Shown here: positions 15,701-23,852 of the stretch, piece after piece | How positions within the stretch are numbered: the first letter of the stretch is position 1 | How the letters are laid out: each line of letters begins with the position of its first letter | Assembly: GCA_009784775.1 (NCBI GenBank) | Contig: WQXQ01000010.1 | Span: forward strand, 1 to 35,058 | DNA from: Treponema sp. | Lineage (GTDB): Bacteria; Spirochaetota; Spirochaetia; Treponematales; Breznakiellaceae | Length of the DNA stretch: 35,058 nucleotides | Reading direction: 5' to 3' | The notes under the pieces: generated by a model | The model's input: only the letters and a program-made list of their open reading frames with translations | What the model was told of the DNA's origin: nothing | Database searches by the model: none | Position numbers and translations under genes: made by a program

Positions 15701-16282
15701 TCACTCTGCCCACAGGCCTTCAAAGGTGATTTCCAGTCCCGGCAAAACAGCAACGGGAATACGAACATCTTCTGTGTAGATGGTGCTGATGTAACGCCCA
15801 TTTTCGTAAATATGCACCTGCACTTTTTTTGATTCCGGGTCAATTATCCAGTATTCTCGTACTCCGGCTTCAAGGTAATACTGGAATTTGCGGAATAGTT
15901 CACTATGGGAATTGGAAGGGGACACAATCTCAAGCACCAGATCAGGAGGGCCGTTCACCGAGCCCTTGCTCAGTTTATTTTTATCGCACACCACCAGCAA
16001 ATCGGGCTGCACTACTGTTTTGTCAGAATTATCCTTTTTGGGAAACAAACGGACATCCAGCGGAGCGGCAAACACCTGACATGGCTTTCCGCGAAGCCAG
16101 TTGCCAAATTGTAATGACAACTCCATTAAAAGCGATTGGTGCGTAACTGACGGGGAGGCCATTTGAAAAACCTCGCCGTTAAGAAGCTGGAACCGTTCGG
16201 GACCTTCCCACTCCAGATAATCGGCGTAGGTATAACTGCGTTTTTCTGTAAATTCGTCATCGATTCTTAAGGCGTCAGACAT
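15701..16282 (-). CDS. Uma2-family (DUF820) putative PD-(D/E)xK nuclease
   Basis: A 193-residue member of the Uma2/DUF820 family, a PD-(D/E)xK nuclease-like fold of unknown biological role, often present in many copies in bacterial genomes. The typical order is visible: SYTYADYLEWEGPERFQLLNGEVFQMASPS, HQSLLMELSLQFGNWL, then VVQPDLLVVCD and DLVLEIVSPSN with the acidic residues of the putative active site, and the family ending YYLEAGVREYWIIDPESKKVQV. The ATG at 16282 is chosen over 16330 because AGGAGAAT precedes it at proper spacing. It lies 60 nt after ribH on the same strand and could be read through from the rib operon; no flavin link is apparent. Confidence 0.88.
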   Translation of the reverse strand: MSDALRIDDEFTEKRSYTYADYLEWEGPERFQLLNGEVFQMASPSVTHQSLLMELSLQFGNWLRGKPCQVFAAPLDVRLFPKKDNSDKTVVQPDLLVVCDKNKLSKGSVNGPPDLVLEIVSPSNSHSELFRKFQYYLEAGVREYWIIDPESKKVQVHIYENGRYISTIYTEDVRIPVAVLPGLEITFEGLWAE

Positions 16283-16342
16283 TGGTATTCTCCTGCACCT
16301 CAGTATAAACCATTGTGTGATTATTCGCAAGAAGAAAACGGC

Positions 16343-16810
16343 TTAACCAAGCTGCTTGTAAATGTCGGCCATTTCCATGGCAGAGAGCATGGCGTCCCAG
16401 CCTTTGTTTCCCACTTTTGTACCGGCCCTTTCAATGGCTTGCTCGATGGTATCGGTTGTCAGGACACCGAAAATGACCGGCAGTCCTGTTTTGAAGGCCG
16501 CCTGAGCGATACCTTTGGCAGCTTCGGAAGCCACATAGTCAAAGTGCGGAGTTGATCCGCGGATAACGGCGCCCAGACAAATGATGCCGTCATATTTTTT
16601 ACTTTCGGCAAGTTTTAATGCGATGAGGGGGATCTCAAATGAACCGGGTACTCTGACAATAGTCAGGTTTTCCTTTTTTCCGCCGTGACGTTCAAAGCAG
16701 TCCAATGCGCCTTCGAGCAAGCGTTCGGTGATCATGCTGTTAAAGCGTCCCACTACCAAAGCAAAGCGTCTGTCTTCGCCTTTCAGATTTCCGTTGATTT
16801 CAGTGTACAT
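16343..16810 (-). CDS. ribH: 6,7-dimethyl-8-ribityllumazine synthase
   Basis: RibH condenses 5-amino-6-ribitylaminouracil with 3,4-dihydroxy-2-butanone 4-phosphate to lumazine, the penultimate step to riboflavin, usually as a large capsid-like or pentameric assembly. The 155-residue protein shows [52 protein letters not shown] with the catalytic His, [27 protein letters not shown]. The start at 16810 is preferred to 16855 because AAGGAG stands 7 nt upstream and the protein then begins as in relatives. It is the last rib gene of the riboswitch-controlled operon. Confidence 0.98.
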   Translation of the reverse strand: MYTEINGNLKGEDRRFALVVGRFNSMITERLLEGALDCFERHGGKKENLTIVRVPGSFEIPLIALKLAESKKYDGIICLGAVIRGSTPHFDYVASEAAKGIAQAAFKTGLPVIFGVLTTDTIEQAIERAGTKVGNKGWDAMLSAMEMADIYKQLG

Positions 16811-16855
16811 ATACGCTCCTTCAAAAATATGATGAGCCGGAATTAGAGCCGGCAC

Positions 16856-18106
16856 TTATACCCATTCCAGTTTGTGCCCAAAGCGTTTTTTCTTTGCGGC
16901 AAGGTAATCCCGGCTTTCTGCCTGGGGCTTTATTTCAATGCGCACCTGTTCCTTTATGCCGATTCCCGCCTGCAGAAGCGCCTGGCTTTTGCAGGGGTTA
17001 TTCGTCATGAGCCTGACACCGGATATGCGCAAATCTTTTAGTATGGCTGCGGCAACGGCGTAATCCCGCTCATCGCCTTCATGGCCCAATTTGATGTTGG
17101 CGTCAACGGTATCCAGGCCTTCGTCCTGCAGGGCGTATGCGCGTATCTTTTGCGTAAGGCCGATGCCCCGCCCTTCCTGGCGAAGATAGACCAGAACCCC
17201 GCCTTCGGCGCTGATGCGATCCATGGCCATGGAAAGCTGGGCGGCACAATCGCAGCGCAGCGAAGCAAGAACTTCCCCCGTTAAACATTCGGAATGGAGT
17301 CTGACCAGAGCGTTACACGGATCAAACGATTTTTCCGAAACAAGCGCCAAATGAGGCTGGTCGGGTTTGCCGTGGTTTTCGTAACTGATTATCGTAAAGC
17401 CGCCCGCGCGGGTGGGAAGCCTGCTTTGGGCAAGCCGTTTCAGCGGAACCGGCGCACCGGTTTCTGCGGACACGGACGAATCGTGCATTTTCCGCCAGGC
17501 GGCCAGTTTTTCCACGGTTAATATTTTCAGGCCATGTTCCAGCGCCATTTTTTCAAGGCGGGGAATCCGCGCCATGGTGCCATCGTCGTCAAGAATTTCG
17601 CAGAGTATACCTGATGGAGCAAGACCCGCAAGCCGTGCCAAATCCACTGCGGTTTCGGTGTGGCCCGCTCTGGCAAGAACGCCTCCGGGTGCGGCAATGA
17701 GGGGAAAGACATGACCGGGACGGCACAGATCGCCGGGACGGGTTGCCGGATCGATCAAGGCCTTGATGGTAACCGCGCGATCAAAAGCGGAAATTCCGGT
17801 GGTGGTTCCTTCCTTTGCATCAACGCTAATCGTAAAAGCCGTGCCATGAGCGGAAGTATTTTTCTGCACCATAAGCGGAAGGTCCAGTTCCGCCGCCCGC
17901 TCCGAAGTAATGGCCTGACAGAGCAGCCCCCGCGCATGGATGGCAATAAAGTTCACGGCTTCCGGGCTGGCTTTTTCGGCAGCCATAACCAGATCTCCCT
18001 CATTTTCCCTGTCTGCATTATCAGTGACAATGATCATTCTGCCGCGGCGTATTTCGTCGAAGGCTTCTGCAACTTCCAGATATAGTTCTTTAATAGCCCA
18101 ATTCAT
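16856..18106 (-). CDS. ribBA: Bifunctional DHBP synthase / GTP cyclohydrolase II
   Basis: The N-terminal half makes 3,4-dihydroxy-2-butanone 4-phosphate from ribulose 5-phosphate; the C-terminal half opens GTP as the first step to the pyrimidine precursor. From the ATG at 18106 there are 416 residues. RibB motifs: TDNADRENEGDLVMAAE near residue 30, RPGHVFPL, and GHTETAVDLARLAGL. RibA motifs: the zinc ligands in CLTGEVLASLRCDC, QEGRGIGLTQKIRAYALQ, and TNNPCKS. The acidic loop reads DNAD rather than the common DDED, a variation worth noting though the DRENEGD part is intact. The start at 18106, behind GGAGAGA, overlaps ribE by 17 nt; the open frame extends to 18166 within ribE. Confidence 0.97.
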   Translation of the reverse strand: MNWAIKELYLEVAEAFDEIRRGRMIIVTDNADRENEGDLVMAAEKASPEAVNFIAIHARGLLCQAITSERAAELDLPLMVQKNTSAHGTAFTISVDAKEGTTTGISAFDRAVTIKALIDPATRPGDLCRPGHVFPLIAAPGGVLARAGHTETAVDLARLAGLAPSGILCEILDDDGTMARIPRLEKMALEHGLKILTVEKLAAWRKMHDSSVSAETGAPVPLKRLAQSRLPTRAGGFTIISYENHGKPDQPHLALVSEKSFDPCNALVRLHSECLTGEVLASLRCDCAAQLSMAMDRISAEGGVLVYLRQEGRGIGLTQKIRAYALQDEGLDTVDANIKLGHEGDERDYAVAAAILKDLRISGVRLMTNNPCKSQALLQAGIGIKEQVRIEIKPQAESRDYLAAKKKRFGHKLEWV

Positions 18107-18728
18107 GCAGTCTCTCCATCGTAAGGGAATTTTTTGAAACGAATGGCGCCAAAAATCGTTCAACATAACGTCCGATAATATCGGTTTCCAAATTCATTGT
18201 ATCGCCCACTTTTTTGTACGATAAACTTGTACCCTCAAAGGTTACGGGAATAATATTGACGGTAACAATAGTGCCGGCAATTTTTGCAACCGTAAGGCTT
18301 ATTCCGTCCAGGGCAACAGAACCTTCGGGAACGCACAGGCGAATCAATGCCTCGGGGACTTCCACCGAAAGATATACATTGCCGTTTGTTCTGGAAAGCT
18401 CCCGTATTGGCACGGCAGCGCTGATATGCCCCTGCACCATGTGGCCGCCCATGCGAGAGTGAGGTGTAAGCGCCCGTTCAAGATTAACTTTGCTCCCCAC
18501 CTTAAGTTCTCCAAGGGTGGTTTTTTTAAGACTCTCCGCAAGGGTGAAAACCGCAAAGCTGCCATCCAAAAGTTCCGCCACCGTTTGGCAAACACCATCA
18601 ATGGCAATCGAGTCGCCGTACTTTGTTCCCTCAAGCGTTTTTTTTGCCCGTATCACCAGACGCGCCCTGCCCGCTTCCCGGTTAAGCGCCGTGACGGTTC
18701 CCACTTCTTCAATTATGCCGGTAAACAT
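18090..18728 (-). CDS. ribE: Riboflavin synthase, alpha chain
   Basis: RibE dismutates two lumazine molecules into riboflavin and the ribitylaminouracil reused by RibH. The 212-residue protein begins with the invariant MFTGIIEEVG and contains two lumazine-binding repeats: the first with IAIDGVCQTV, the second with VALDGISLTVAKI, ending in GDTMNLETDIIGRYVERFL. The ATG at 18728 overlaps the ribD stop, and the 3' end overlaps ribBA, so translation is coupled in the operon. Length and motifs are normal, with a short extra C-terminal tail. Confidence 0.98.
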   Translation of the reverse strand: MFTGIIEEVGTVTALNREAGRARLVIRAKKTLEGTKYGDSIAIDGVCQTVAELLDGSFAVFTLAESLKKTTLGELKVGSKVNLERALTPHSRMGGHMVQGHISAAVPIRELSRTNGNVYLSVEVPEALIRLCVPEGSVALDGISLTVAKIAGTIVTVNIIPVTFEGTSLSYKKVGDTMNLETDIIGRYVERFLAPFVSKNSLTMERLHELGY

Positions 18729-19972
18729 TACAGACTCCTTGCCTCAAACATTATCTGAGAACCAATGCGGCGAAAAACACCGTTTTTGAATCGCAGAACC
18801 TGATCCATAGAATCAATACCCAAGCCAGAAACAGCGTTAAGGCCGCCGCCCAGCATTATCGGAGCAATGATAATCGAAAGCCGATCCCAAAGGCCCTCCC
18901 GCAAAAAGGAAGCAAAGATCCCCGCCCCCCCTTCAACAAGTATGGACTGTATACCCCTTTCCCCCAACGCTGCTAACACTTCCTGGAGGGGTAAAGCTTG
19001 AGAAGAACTCTCGCAGAGGCGCGGGGACGCAGAGAACGCAGAGGAAGAGGGAAGGTAGATAGCCGCGTTATTTCTTAATACGCCGCCACCCACTTTTCTT
19101 CCCCTTTGCGTTCTCTGCGCCTCTGCGCCTTGGCGTGAAATAATCGGAATGAGCTCTACGCCGAGGGAGTGGAGGTTGGCTGCTTTGCGGGGGTTGGCGT
19201 TGTGGCTGTGGACGATGATGGTTTTTTCCGGGTCTGGTAAAGAAAACAGTTTTGCGGTCTCAGGAATGGCGAGACGGGAATCGAGGATAACGCGGCGGGG
19301 GTTGCGGCCTTTTACCAGCCTGACTGTCAGCTCGGGATCATCGGCAAGCGCGGTGCCCCGGCCAATTAACACGGCGTCATACTCGCTGCGAAGGCGATGC
19401 ACCATACGCCGCGCCGCTTCGTCGCTGATCCAGCGGGCGCTGCCGTTAGGCGCAGCAATCCTGCCATCCAGGGTTTGAGCCATTTTAAGGTGGACAAAGG
19501 GGCGCCCCGCACGGTGAAAGGTAAAAAAAGCGCGGTTCAGTTCTTCTCCCGCTTCAGCGCAAAGCCCGGACACCACTGTGATGCCCGCCTTTTCAAGTAT
19601 GGTTATGCCTTTTCCGCTCACCCTGGGATTGGGATCGAGGTTTGCGATGTACACTCTTTTGATTTTGTTTTTGATGATGAGTGTTGTGCAGGGGGGCTGA
19701 TGCTTGCCCGGCGCGTCAAAGCAGCAGGGTTCAAGGGTGCAGTACAAATCAGCGCCGGCGGGGGAAAGCCCTGCCGCCAGGGCCGCCTGTACCGCTTCTG
19801 CCTCGGCGTGGAGGCCGCCATAATAGCGATGCCAGCCTTCGCCAATGATGCGGCCTTTTTTGACCAGCACTGCGCCCACCATTGGGTTGGGGGCGGTTTT
19901 TCCCATGCCCCGCCCGGCAAGGGCAAAGGCCCGCTTCATGTATGTACTGTTGACTGTATTTGATACTTCCAT
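18728..19972 (-). CDS. ribD: Bifunctional pyrimidine deaminase/reductase with an in-frame repeat insertion
   Basis: RibD deaminates and then reduces the pyrimidine intermediate of riboflavin synthesis. The N-terminal deaminase shows APNPMVGAVLV, the zinc site HAEAEAV and EPCC...PPC; the reductase half shows the FVHLKMAQTLDGRIA start, RWISDEAAR, DAVLIGRGTALADDPELTVR and ILVEGGAGIFASFL. About residues 278-320 are encoded by the family-1 repeat element (19010-19140), placed between VELIPII and LPLQEVLAALGERG in a likely surface loop. Start 19972 is chosen because the ATG at 19984 lies within the conserved 3' strand of the FMN riboswitch. First gene of the rib operon. Confidence 0.96.
   Translation of the reverse strand: MEVSNTVNSTYMKRAFALAGRGMGKTAPNPMVGAVLVKKGRIIGEGWHRYYGGLHAEAEAVQAALAAGLSPAGADLYCTLEPCCFDAPGKHQPPCTTLIIKNKIKRVYIANLDPNPRVSGKGITILEKAGITVVSGLCAEAGEELNRAFFTFHRAGRPFVHLKMAQTLDGRIAAPNGSARWISDEAARRMVHRLRSEYDAVLIGRGTALADDPELTVRLVKGRNPRRVILDSRLAIPETAKLFSLPDPEKTIIVHSHNANPRKAANLHSLGVELIPIISRQGAEAQRTQRGRKVGGGVLRNNAAIYLPSSSAFSASPRLCESSSQALPLQEVLAALGERGIQSILVEGGAGIFASFLREGLWDRLSIIIAPIMLGGGLNAVSGLGIDSMDQVLRFKNGVFRRIGSQIMFEARSL
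19010..19140. repeat. In-frame palindromic repeat element, family 1, copy B
   Basis: Left arm of CGCAGAGG-type units and a right arm of their complements (about 30 bp each, imperfect) surround a core at 19063-19100 matching 5893-5930 with 4 differences in 38. It is in the same orientation and reading frame relative to its host gene (ribD) as copy A in the HEAT gene. Confidence 0.88.
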
Positions 19973-20094
19973 ATTTTCTTCCATCCGGACTATACCGTCG
20001 GCATCGGAATTTCACCGATTCAGTCTGGGTTTTACTCAAACCCAAAGTCGCGGGCTTTACCGCCGGTCGGGAATTACACCCCGCCCTGAAAATC
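19973..20094 (-). promoter_or_regulatory. FMN riboswitch (RFN element)
   Basis: The minus strand shows the conserved RFN blocks: TCAGGGCGGGGTG, AATTCCCGACCGGCGGTAAA, GCCCGCGA, then GGTGAAATTCCGATGCCGAC, GGTATAGTCCGGATGGAAGA. The 5' end ATTTTC can pair with GAAAAT just before the ribD ATG, so helix P1 would cover the spacer beside the GGAAGA ribosome site. FMN binding would then block ribD translation directly and so repress the rib operon. Consensus match is strong by eye. Confidence 0.96.
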
Positions 20095-20102
20095 TTGTAT
20101 AC

Positions 20103-20131
20103 AGGCTATCAAAATACGGCCTGATTGTCAA
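20103..20131 (-). promoter_or_regulatory. Predicted promoter of the rib operon
   Basis: A perfect TTGACA (20126-20131) is followed after 17 nt by TAGCCT (20103-20108), a weak -10. It would start RNA near 20096, just before the first riboswitch helix. A closer TATACA (20096-20101) is spaced too far from the -35 and would cut into the aptamer. Confidence 0.5.
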
Positions 20132-20146
20132 TATGCATTAATGTAC

Positions 20147-20903
20147 TTATCCAATAAATTTATCTCCATTGAAATGGATCATGTGTGTTGCATTATCGGC
20201 TATCCACACTTCTGTTTCCCATGCAATATCTTGGCTATACTTGGTAAAAGTTTGCTTATTTGGAAAAGCAGAAACATATATCTTTTTAAGACTTGTATCA
20301 AACAATTTATCCAATTCAAGTTGCCTTTTGCTATCTACTGGCCCGTGACTGGTAACAGCTTCTACTAGAATAAGCCACTTTTTTGTTGCGTTAAAGAATA
20401 TAACGTCTGGCATTTTTCCATGTTCATCAAATGAAAGCCCGATTTTATTAAATGTTTTTTCGTCAAAAAACCCCCATTTATTACCTGTATCACCAACATA
20501 CAAAAGCATTGAACCTGCAAGAAACCGTGACGCAAATTCTTCAATGATTTCTTTAATCAATTGACTGTGTTTACCAGGACTAAGAGTAATTTTTTCATCT
20601 TTACAAATTTGAACAGGTATCATTTTCATTTTTCGTTCTTGTTGATATTTTTCAACAAGAGAACCTGTCTCCAATTTGAATTTTTCTAACGATAGTTGGA
20701 GCATAATTTTTTTCATAATGTTCTTTTGCGAATTGCATCATTGGAGTAATTCCAATAAGTGGTGTTTCAGAATTCACCCATTTAGTTCTAGGTCTTATAT
20801 TAAGCAGAGCAAGCAAACACAAGGCAGTTCGCTCATTTTGCTGCCCCTTAGGAACATCGAAATCTATCAGGATTTGCAACGCTTCTTTTATTTTACTTTG
20901 CAT
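20147..20903 (-). pseudogene. BsuBI/PstI-type restriction endonuclease, internally deleted and frameshifted
   Basis: Type II endonucleases of this family are about 315 residues and cut at CTGCAG. Here an 83-codon frame begins at 20903 with a family-like N-terminal domain ending FAKEHYEKNYAPT, then runs to a stop at 20652. A second frame carries the C-terminal catalytic part: GSLVEKYQQERKMKMIPV, LSPGKHSQLIKEIIEEFASRF, LYVGDTGNKWGF, HGKMPDVIFF, LVEAVTSHGPVDSKRQLEL and WETEVWIADNATHMIHFNG. The join lies near 20690-20710; relative to the family (from memory) roughly 65 residues seem missing there as well as the frame being lost. Its start overlaps the methyltransferase stop by 11 nt. The intact-looking catalytic half suggests a recent break. 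Confidence 0.8.
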
Positions 20904-22383
20904 AGTTCAACACCAACTTTTCAAATATTTGATCATATTCTTCAATTCTTTTTCTTTTAACTAAGCGGGCGAATTCAGCCAGAGTATCAGAGGTAGGATA
21001 TTTCATGTTTCGTAAATCGGTAGCATTAACCTGTGTATGACCACTAAAGTTTCTGAATAAATTATCACAGTATGCAGTATTTAAATATGCTGTTAACCCT
21101 GTTGCTATATCTTTAGTAAGACTTTTGCGTTTATAATGAATTATGTTTAAATGATTTTCTACAGTAAAATAATCAGCAGGTAAACTGTCTGGTGTAAGTA
21201 ATGTAGCATACAGTCTGCGTTTTTCTTCTTTGGAGGAGAAACGTTTAACTAAAACATAATACCCTTTTGGGAAAGCAATTTTTTTTTGTTCCATTTCATT
21301 AAGCATTATGGCATTTGGTTTCTTTGATTGAATAGGCCAATTTACCTCTTGATTACGGATATGGACAGGATAAAGCAGAGGTATAGCAGCATCACGATTG
21401 TTATCATTTGGTTCATCAAAGATTAATTTTTCTTTTAGCCTAAAATCAACCACTGGTCCAGTTGAAATATCAAAATATAAATCGCCATTGCTGCATGAAA
21501 GAATATTTTTAGATGCAGGAATTGGTTTCGTAGGGATAAAAATGTATTTATGCTCGTCATCAGGTATAATAATGTCAGAGTATGGAACATGGTTTTCAGT
21601 ATAGTTTGAAAACAATTTATCGGTTGAATGGCTGATAGTTATATGAGTTTGTTTTCTTTTCGTCTTTTTTAAAACTATTATTACGTTTTCCTGCAAAACA
21701 TTTTCATCTCGGAAGGCGTTATCTCTTGACTCAAATAAATGGATATGAAGTATTGAAGTATTATCCAATAAAAATTTCCTAAAAGGCAAAAAATAAAGTC
21801 CATTGCAAAAACTGCGTGGAACAATAGCAGTAAGTATTCCATTATCTGCCATTAATTTTATTGCAAGTGCCATGAATGCACTGTATGTATTAACTGTTTC
21901 TATTCCAATATTTCGCAATGCATTACGGTAAACTGAATCAGAATTTATTTTTTTATATGGTGGATTCATTATAACAAAGTCATATTGCTTTGAAGCATTA
22001 AAATATATATCGTGTGTTATACTGGTAATGAAATCATTCTGTTGAATTGTATAATTTAAATTAGACTTTTCCAAATTTTGGAAAGTTTTGGAAAGTTCTG
22101 GAATAATGCTTTTGTCCATTTCCCATGCATCTATTGACAGCGTTAAATCGGAGTTTTTCTTCAATAATTCATTTATTAGGCAGTAAGAAAGTATGCCTGT
22201 ACCTGCACCGGGGTCAATAATTGAAGCAAAATTTGCTTTTTTCCAATATTTTATACTTAGCTTGGTCATAAAACGAGCAATCTCTATAGGGGTTAGATAT
22301 TGAGCAAATTTTTCCTTATGAACGGTGGTAACTGTTGAGATACGTCTTTTTCTTGCGGTAGCAATGTCTTTTATAGCAAGCAT
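20893..22383 (-). CDS. Type II DNA adenine-N6 methyltransferase (BsuBI/PstI-like)
   Basis: A 496-residue methyltransferase with FAQYLTPIEIARFMTKL (the family start motif), the AdoMet site DPGAGTGILSYCLIN (about residue 57), an acidic motif in AWEMD, and the catalytic NPPY, in the order of gamma-class adenine methylases. The C-terminal half is the target-recognition part. Pairing with a BsuBI/PstI-like endonuclease remnant suggests CTGCAG methylation, which is inference. GC is about a third in sampled stretches, far below the rib operon, pointing to acquisition by transfer. The gene appears intact while its endonuclease is broken, so it may now be an orphan methylase. No convincing ribosome site precedes the ATG at 22383. 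Confidence 0.9.
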   Translation of the reverse strand: MLAIKDIATARKRRISTVTTVHKEKFAQYLTPIEIARFMTKLSIKYWKKANFASIIDPGAGTGILSYCLINELLKKNSDLTLSIDAWEMDKSIIPELSKTFQNLEKSNLNYTIQQNDFITSITHDIYFNASKQYDFVIMNPPYKKINSDSVYRNALRNIGIETVNTYSAFMALAIKLMADNGILTAIVPRSFCNGLYFLPFRKFLLDNTSILHIHLFESRDNAFRDENVLQENVIIVLKKTKRKQTHITISHSTDKLFSNYTENHVPYSDIIIPDDEHKYIFIPTKPIPASKNILSCSNGDLYFDISTGPVVDFRLKEKLIFDEPNDNNRDAAIPLLYPVHIRNQEVNWPIQSKKPNAIMLNEMEQKKIAFPKGYYVLVKRFSSKEEKRRLYATLLTPDSLPADYFTVENHLNIIHYKRKSLTKDIATGLTAYLNTAYCDNLFRNFSGHTQVNATDLRNMKYPTSDTLAEFARLVKRKRIEEYDQIFEKLVLNYAK

Positions 22384-22442
22384 AGATATACGATATCATA
22401 ATTAGTTAAAATACTTCAAGAGGATTACATCTTGTATATTGG

Positions 22443-23687
22443 CTATACGTCACTCCAAAATGCCGCGATGGGAACCGCAATCATACCATCGCCAAATGAC
22501 AATATATCCTCGCCTGAATACAAAACAATTCCTTTATATGGCATCTTATCTTTAATAATATTATCCCTGAACCAAATTTGCGGAGCAAAATCCTCTTTGG
22601 ATACGCTGCGGCTGGCTTTAACCTCAAATCCCGCCACTCCTTCACCTTCCTTCTCTACAATAAAATCTATCTCGCGTTTTTTTGCATCCCGATACTGATA
22701 GAGCGAATAATCGCTGTCTAAATCAATCTGCGCTGCCAATTCCTGAAACACAAATGTTTCCATAAGTTTTCCGCTTCTGTCTGCATTGAGCACAACATCT
22801 TCTCTCTTCCAGCCTAATAATGATGCCATCAAACCAGTATCAGTTATATAGATTTTTGACCTCTTTCCGGCTAAATCGTAATCAGTTTTAAGCCATGGAA
22901 CAACCCGCTCAAAGATAAACAAGGCTTCCAGCGCATTGGAATAAGCCTCTAATGTCGGCCTTGATACCTCAAGCGCGGCGCTTATTTGGGACTTATCCAT
23001 GTATTTGCCAGACCAACCAGCAAGGATTTTAACCAAGTCTCTCACTGTATCAAGACGGCGAATTTTTTCAAGATCGTTTAAGTCCTTTTTTATCAGACTA
23101 TCCACATAATCCCTATGCCACTCCTTGCGTTCTTTTGGATTGTTGATACGCAGGGCTTCTGGATAACCGCCGCAAAACGCCAGATCAAAAATGGCATCTT
23201 TATCATACCCTTTTATCTGGACAGGAAACGTGCCGGCAAAAACCCGCTGCAGAAACGTTGGCTTTTTACCCAGAATTTCCCCAACCGCTAAAGGCCGGAG
23301 CCGAATATGTTTAATGCGCCCTGCCAGGCTGTCATTAATATGTGCAATTGTTTGCAGATTAGCAGAACCGGTTATCAGATATTGCCCAGGCCGGTTGTCT
23401 TTATCAACTGCAAGTTTAATTTCTGACATAAGTTCAGGGACTTTCTGAATCTCGTCAATAACCATTGTGCCGGAAGACGAATTTTTTACAAATTCATTTG
23501 GATCATCACTTGCGGCCTGTAAAAGGGCGGCACTATCCAAAGAACGAAATGTGCCATTATGTACGATAACTTGCCTGGTCAGTGTTGTCTTACCAGTCTG
23601 CCTTGCGCCAGATATAGCGACAACTCGCCGGTTTTTTAACGCTTTTTGGGCACTTTCCGCCTGCCACCGTGTATATCCCTGAATCAT
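22443..23687 (-). CDS. AAA-family ATPase with DUF4143 domain (second of two)
   Basis: A 414-residue relative of the gene at 14235-15578. Walker A is GARQTGKTT (27-35, Lys33) and Walker B MVIDEIQ (75-81); LITGSANLQTI contains a sensor-like Asn. The DUF4143 part includes SGKYMDKSQISAALEVSRPTLEAY, a winged-helix-like segment, then LFIFERVVPW, and ends with the nuclease-fold-like motif KKREIDFIVEKEGEGVAGFEVKAS. The two window copies are clearly diverged, so they are not a recent duplication. It starts at 23687 only 6 nt after a -10 box, suggesting a leaderless message. Its biological role is not established. Confidence 0.9.
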   Translation of the reverse strand: MIQGYTRWQAESAQKALKNRRVVAISGARQTGKTTLTRQVIVHNGTFRSLDSAALLQAASDDPNEFVKNSSSGTMVIDEIQKVPELMSEIKLAVDKDNRPGQYLITGSANLQTIAHINDSLAGRIKHIRLRPLAVGEILGKKPTFLQRVFAGTFPVQIKGYDKDAIFDLAFCGGYPEALRINNPKERKEWHRDYVDSLIKKDLNDLEKIRRLDTVRDLVKILAGWSGKYMDKSQISAALEVSRPTLEAYSNALEALFIFERVVPWLKTDYDLAGKRSKIYITDTGLMASLLGWKREDVVLNADRSGKLMETFVFQELAAQIDLDSDYSLYQYRDAKKREIDFIVEKEGEGVAGFEVKASRSVSKEDFAPQIWFRDNIIKDKMPYKGIVLYSGEDILSFGDGMIAVPIAAFWSDV

Positions 23688-23693
23688 ATCCTT

Positions 23694-23722
23694 AGTATAT
23701 CATATTTAGTCGAATTTGTAAA
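23694..23722 (-). promoter_or_regulatory. Predicted promoter of second DUF4143 gene
   Basis: Minus-strand TTTACA (23717-23722), 17-nt spacer and TATACT (23694-23699). The -35 belongs to the first 23-bp tandem repeat unit. RNA would start on or next to the A of the ATG at 23687. Confidence 0.6.
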
Positions 23723-23792
23723 GTAGAAATAGTCGAATTTGTAAAGTAGAAATAGTCGAATTTGTAAAGTAGAAATAGTCGAATTTGTAAAA
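23707..23792. repeat. 23-bp tandem repeat, nearly four units
   Basis: Three identical 23-bp units (23707-23729, 23730-23752, 23753-23775), each starting TAGTCGAATTTGTAAAG, are followed by a partial fourth unit to about 23792. There are no spacers. Each unit supplies a minus-strand TTTACA hexamer. Confidence 0.95.
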
Positions 23793-23800
23793 TACGCGTA

Positions 23801-23833
23801 AAAAAAGGCGGTCCCATACGGAACCGCCTTTTG
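23801..23833 (-). terminator. Rho-independent terminator of the beta-helix operon
   Basis: On the minus strand AAAAGGCGGTTCC, a short loop and GGGACCGCC are followed by a run of seven T. The stem is 8-9 bp, GC-rich, with one bulge. It lies about 20 nt after the stop of the last beta-helix gene and separates it from the DUF4143 gene. Confidence 0.9.
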
Positions 23834-23852
23834 TACCAAGCGTTATTGCCGG

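Noticed and set aside
20147-20716. Independent 189-residue gene starting at the ATG at 20716
   Set aside because: Its first residues overlap the N-terminal frame of the endonuclease out of phase, and the rest is the family's C-terminal catalytic part; it is better read as the second half of a frameshifted gene.
23707-23792. CRISPR array
   Set aside because: The 23-bp units follow one another without spacers and no cas gene is present; it is a plain tandem repeat.
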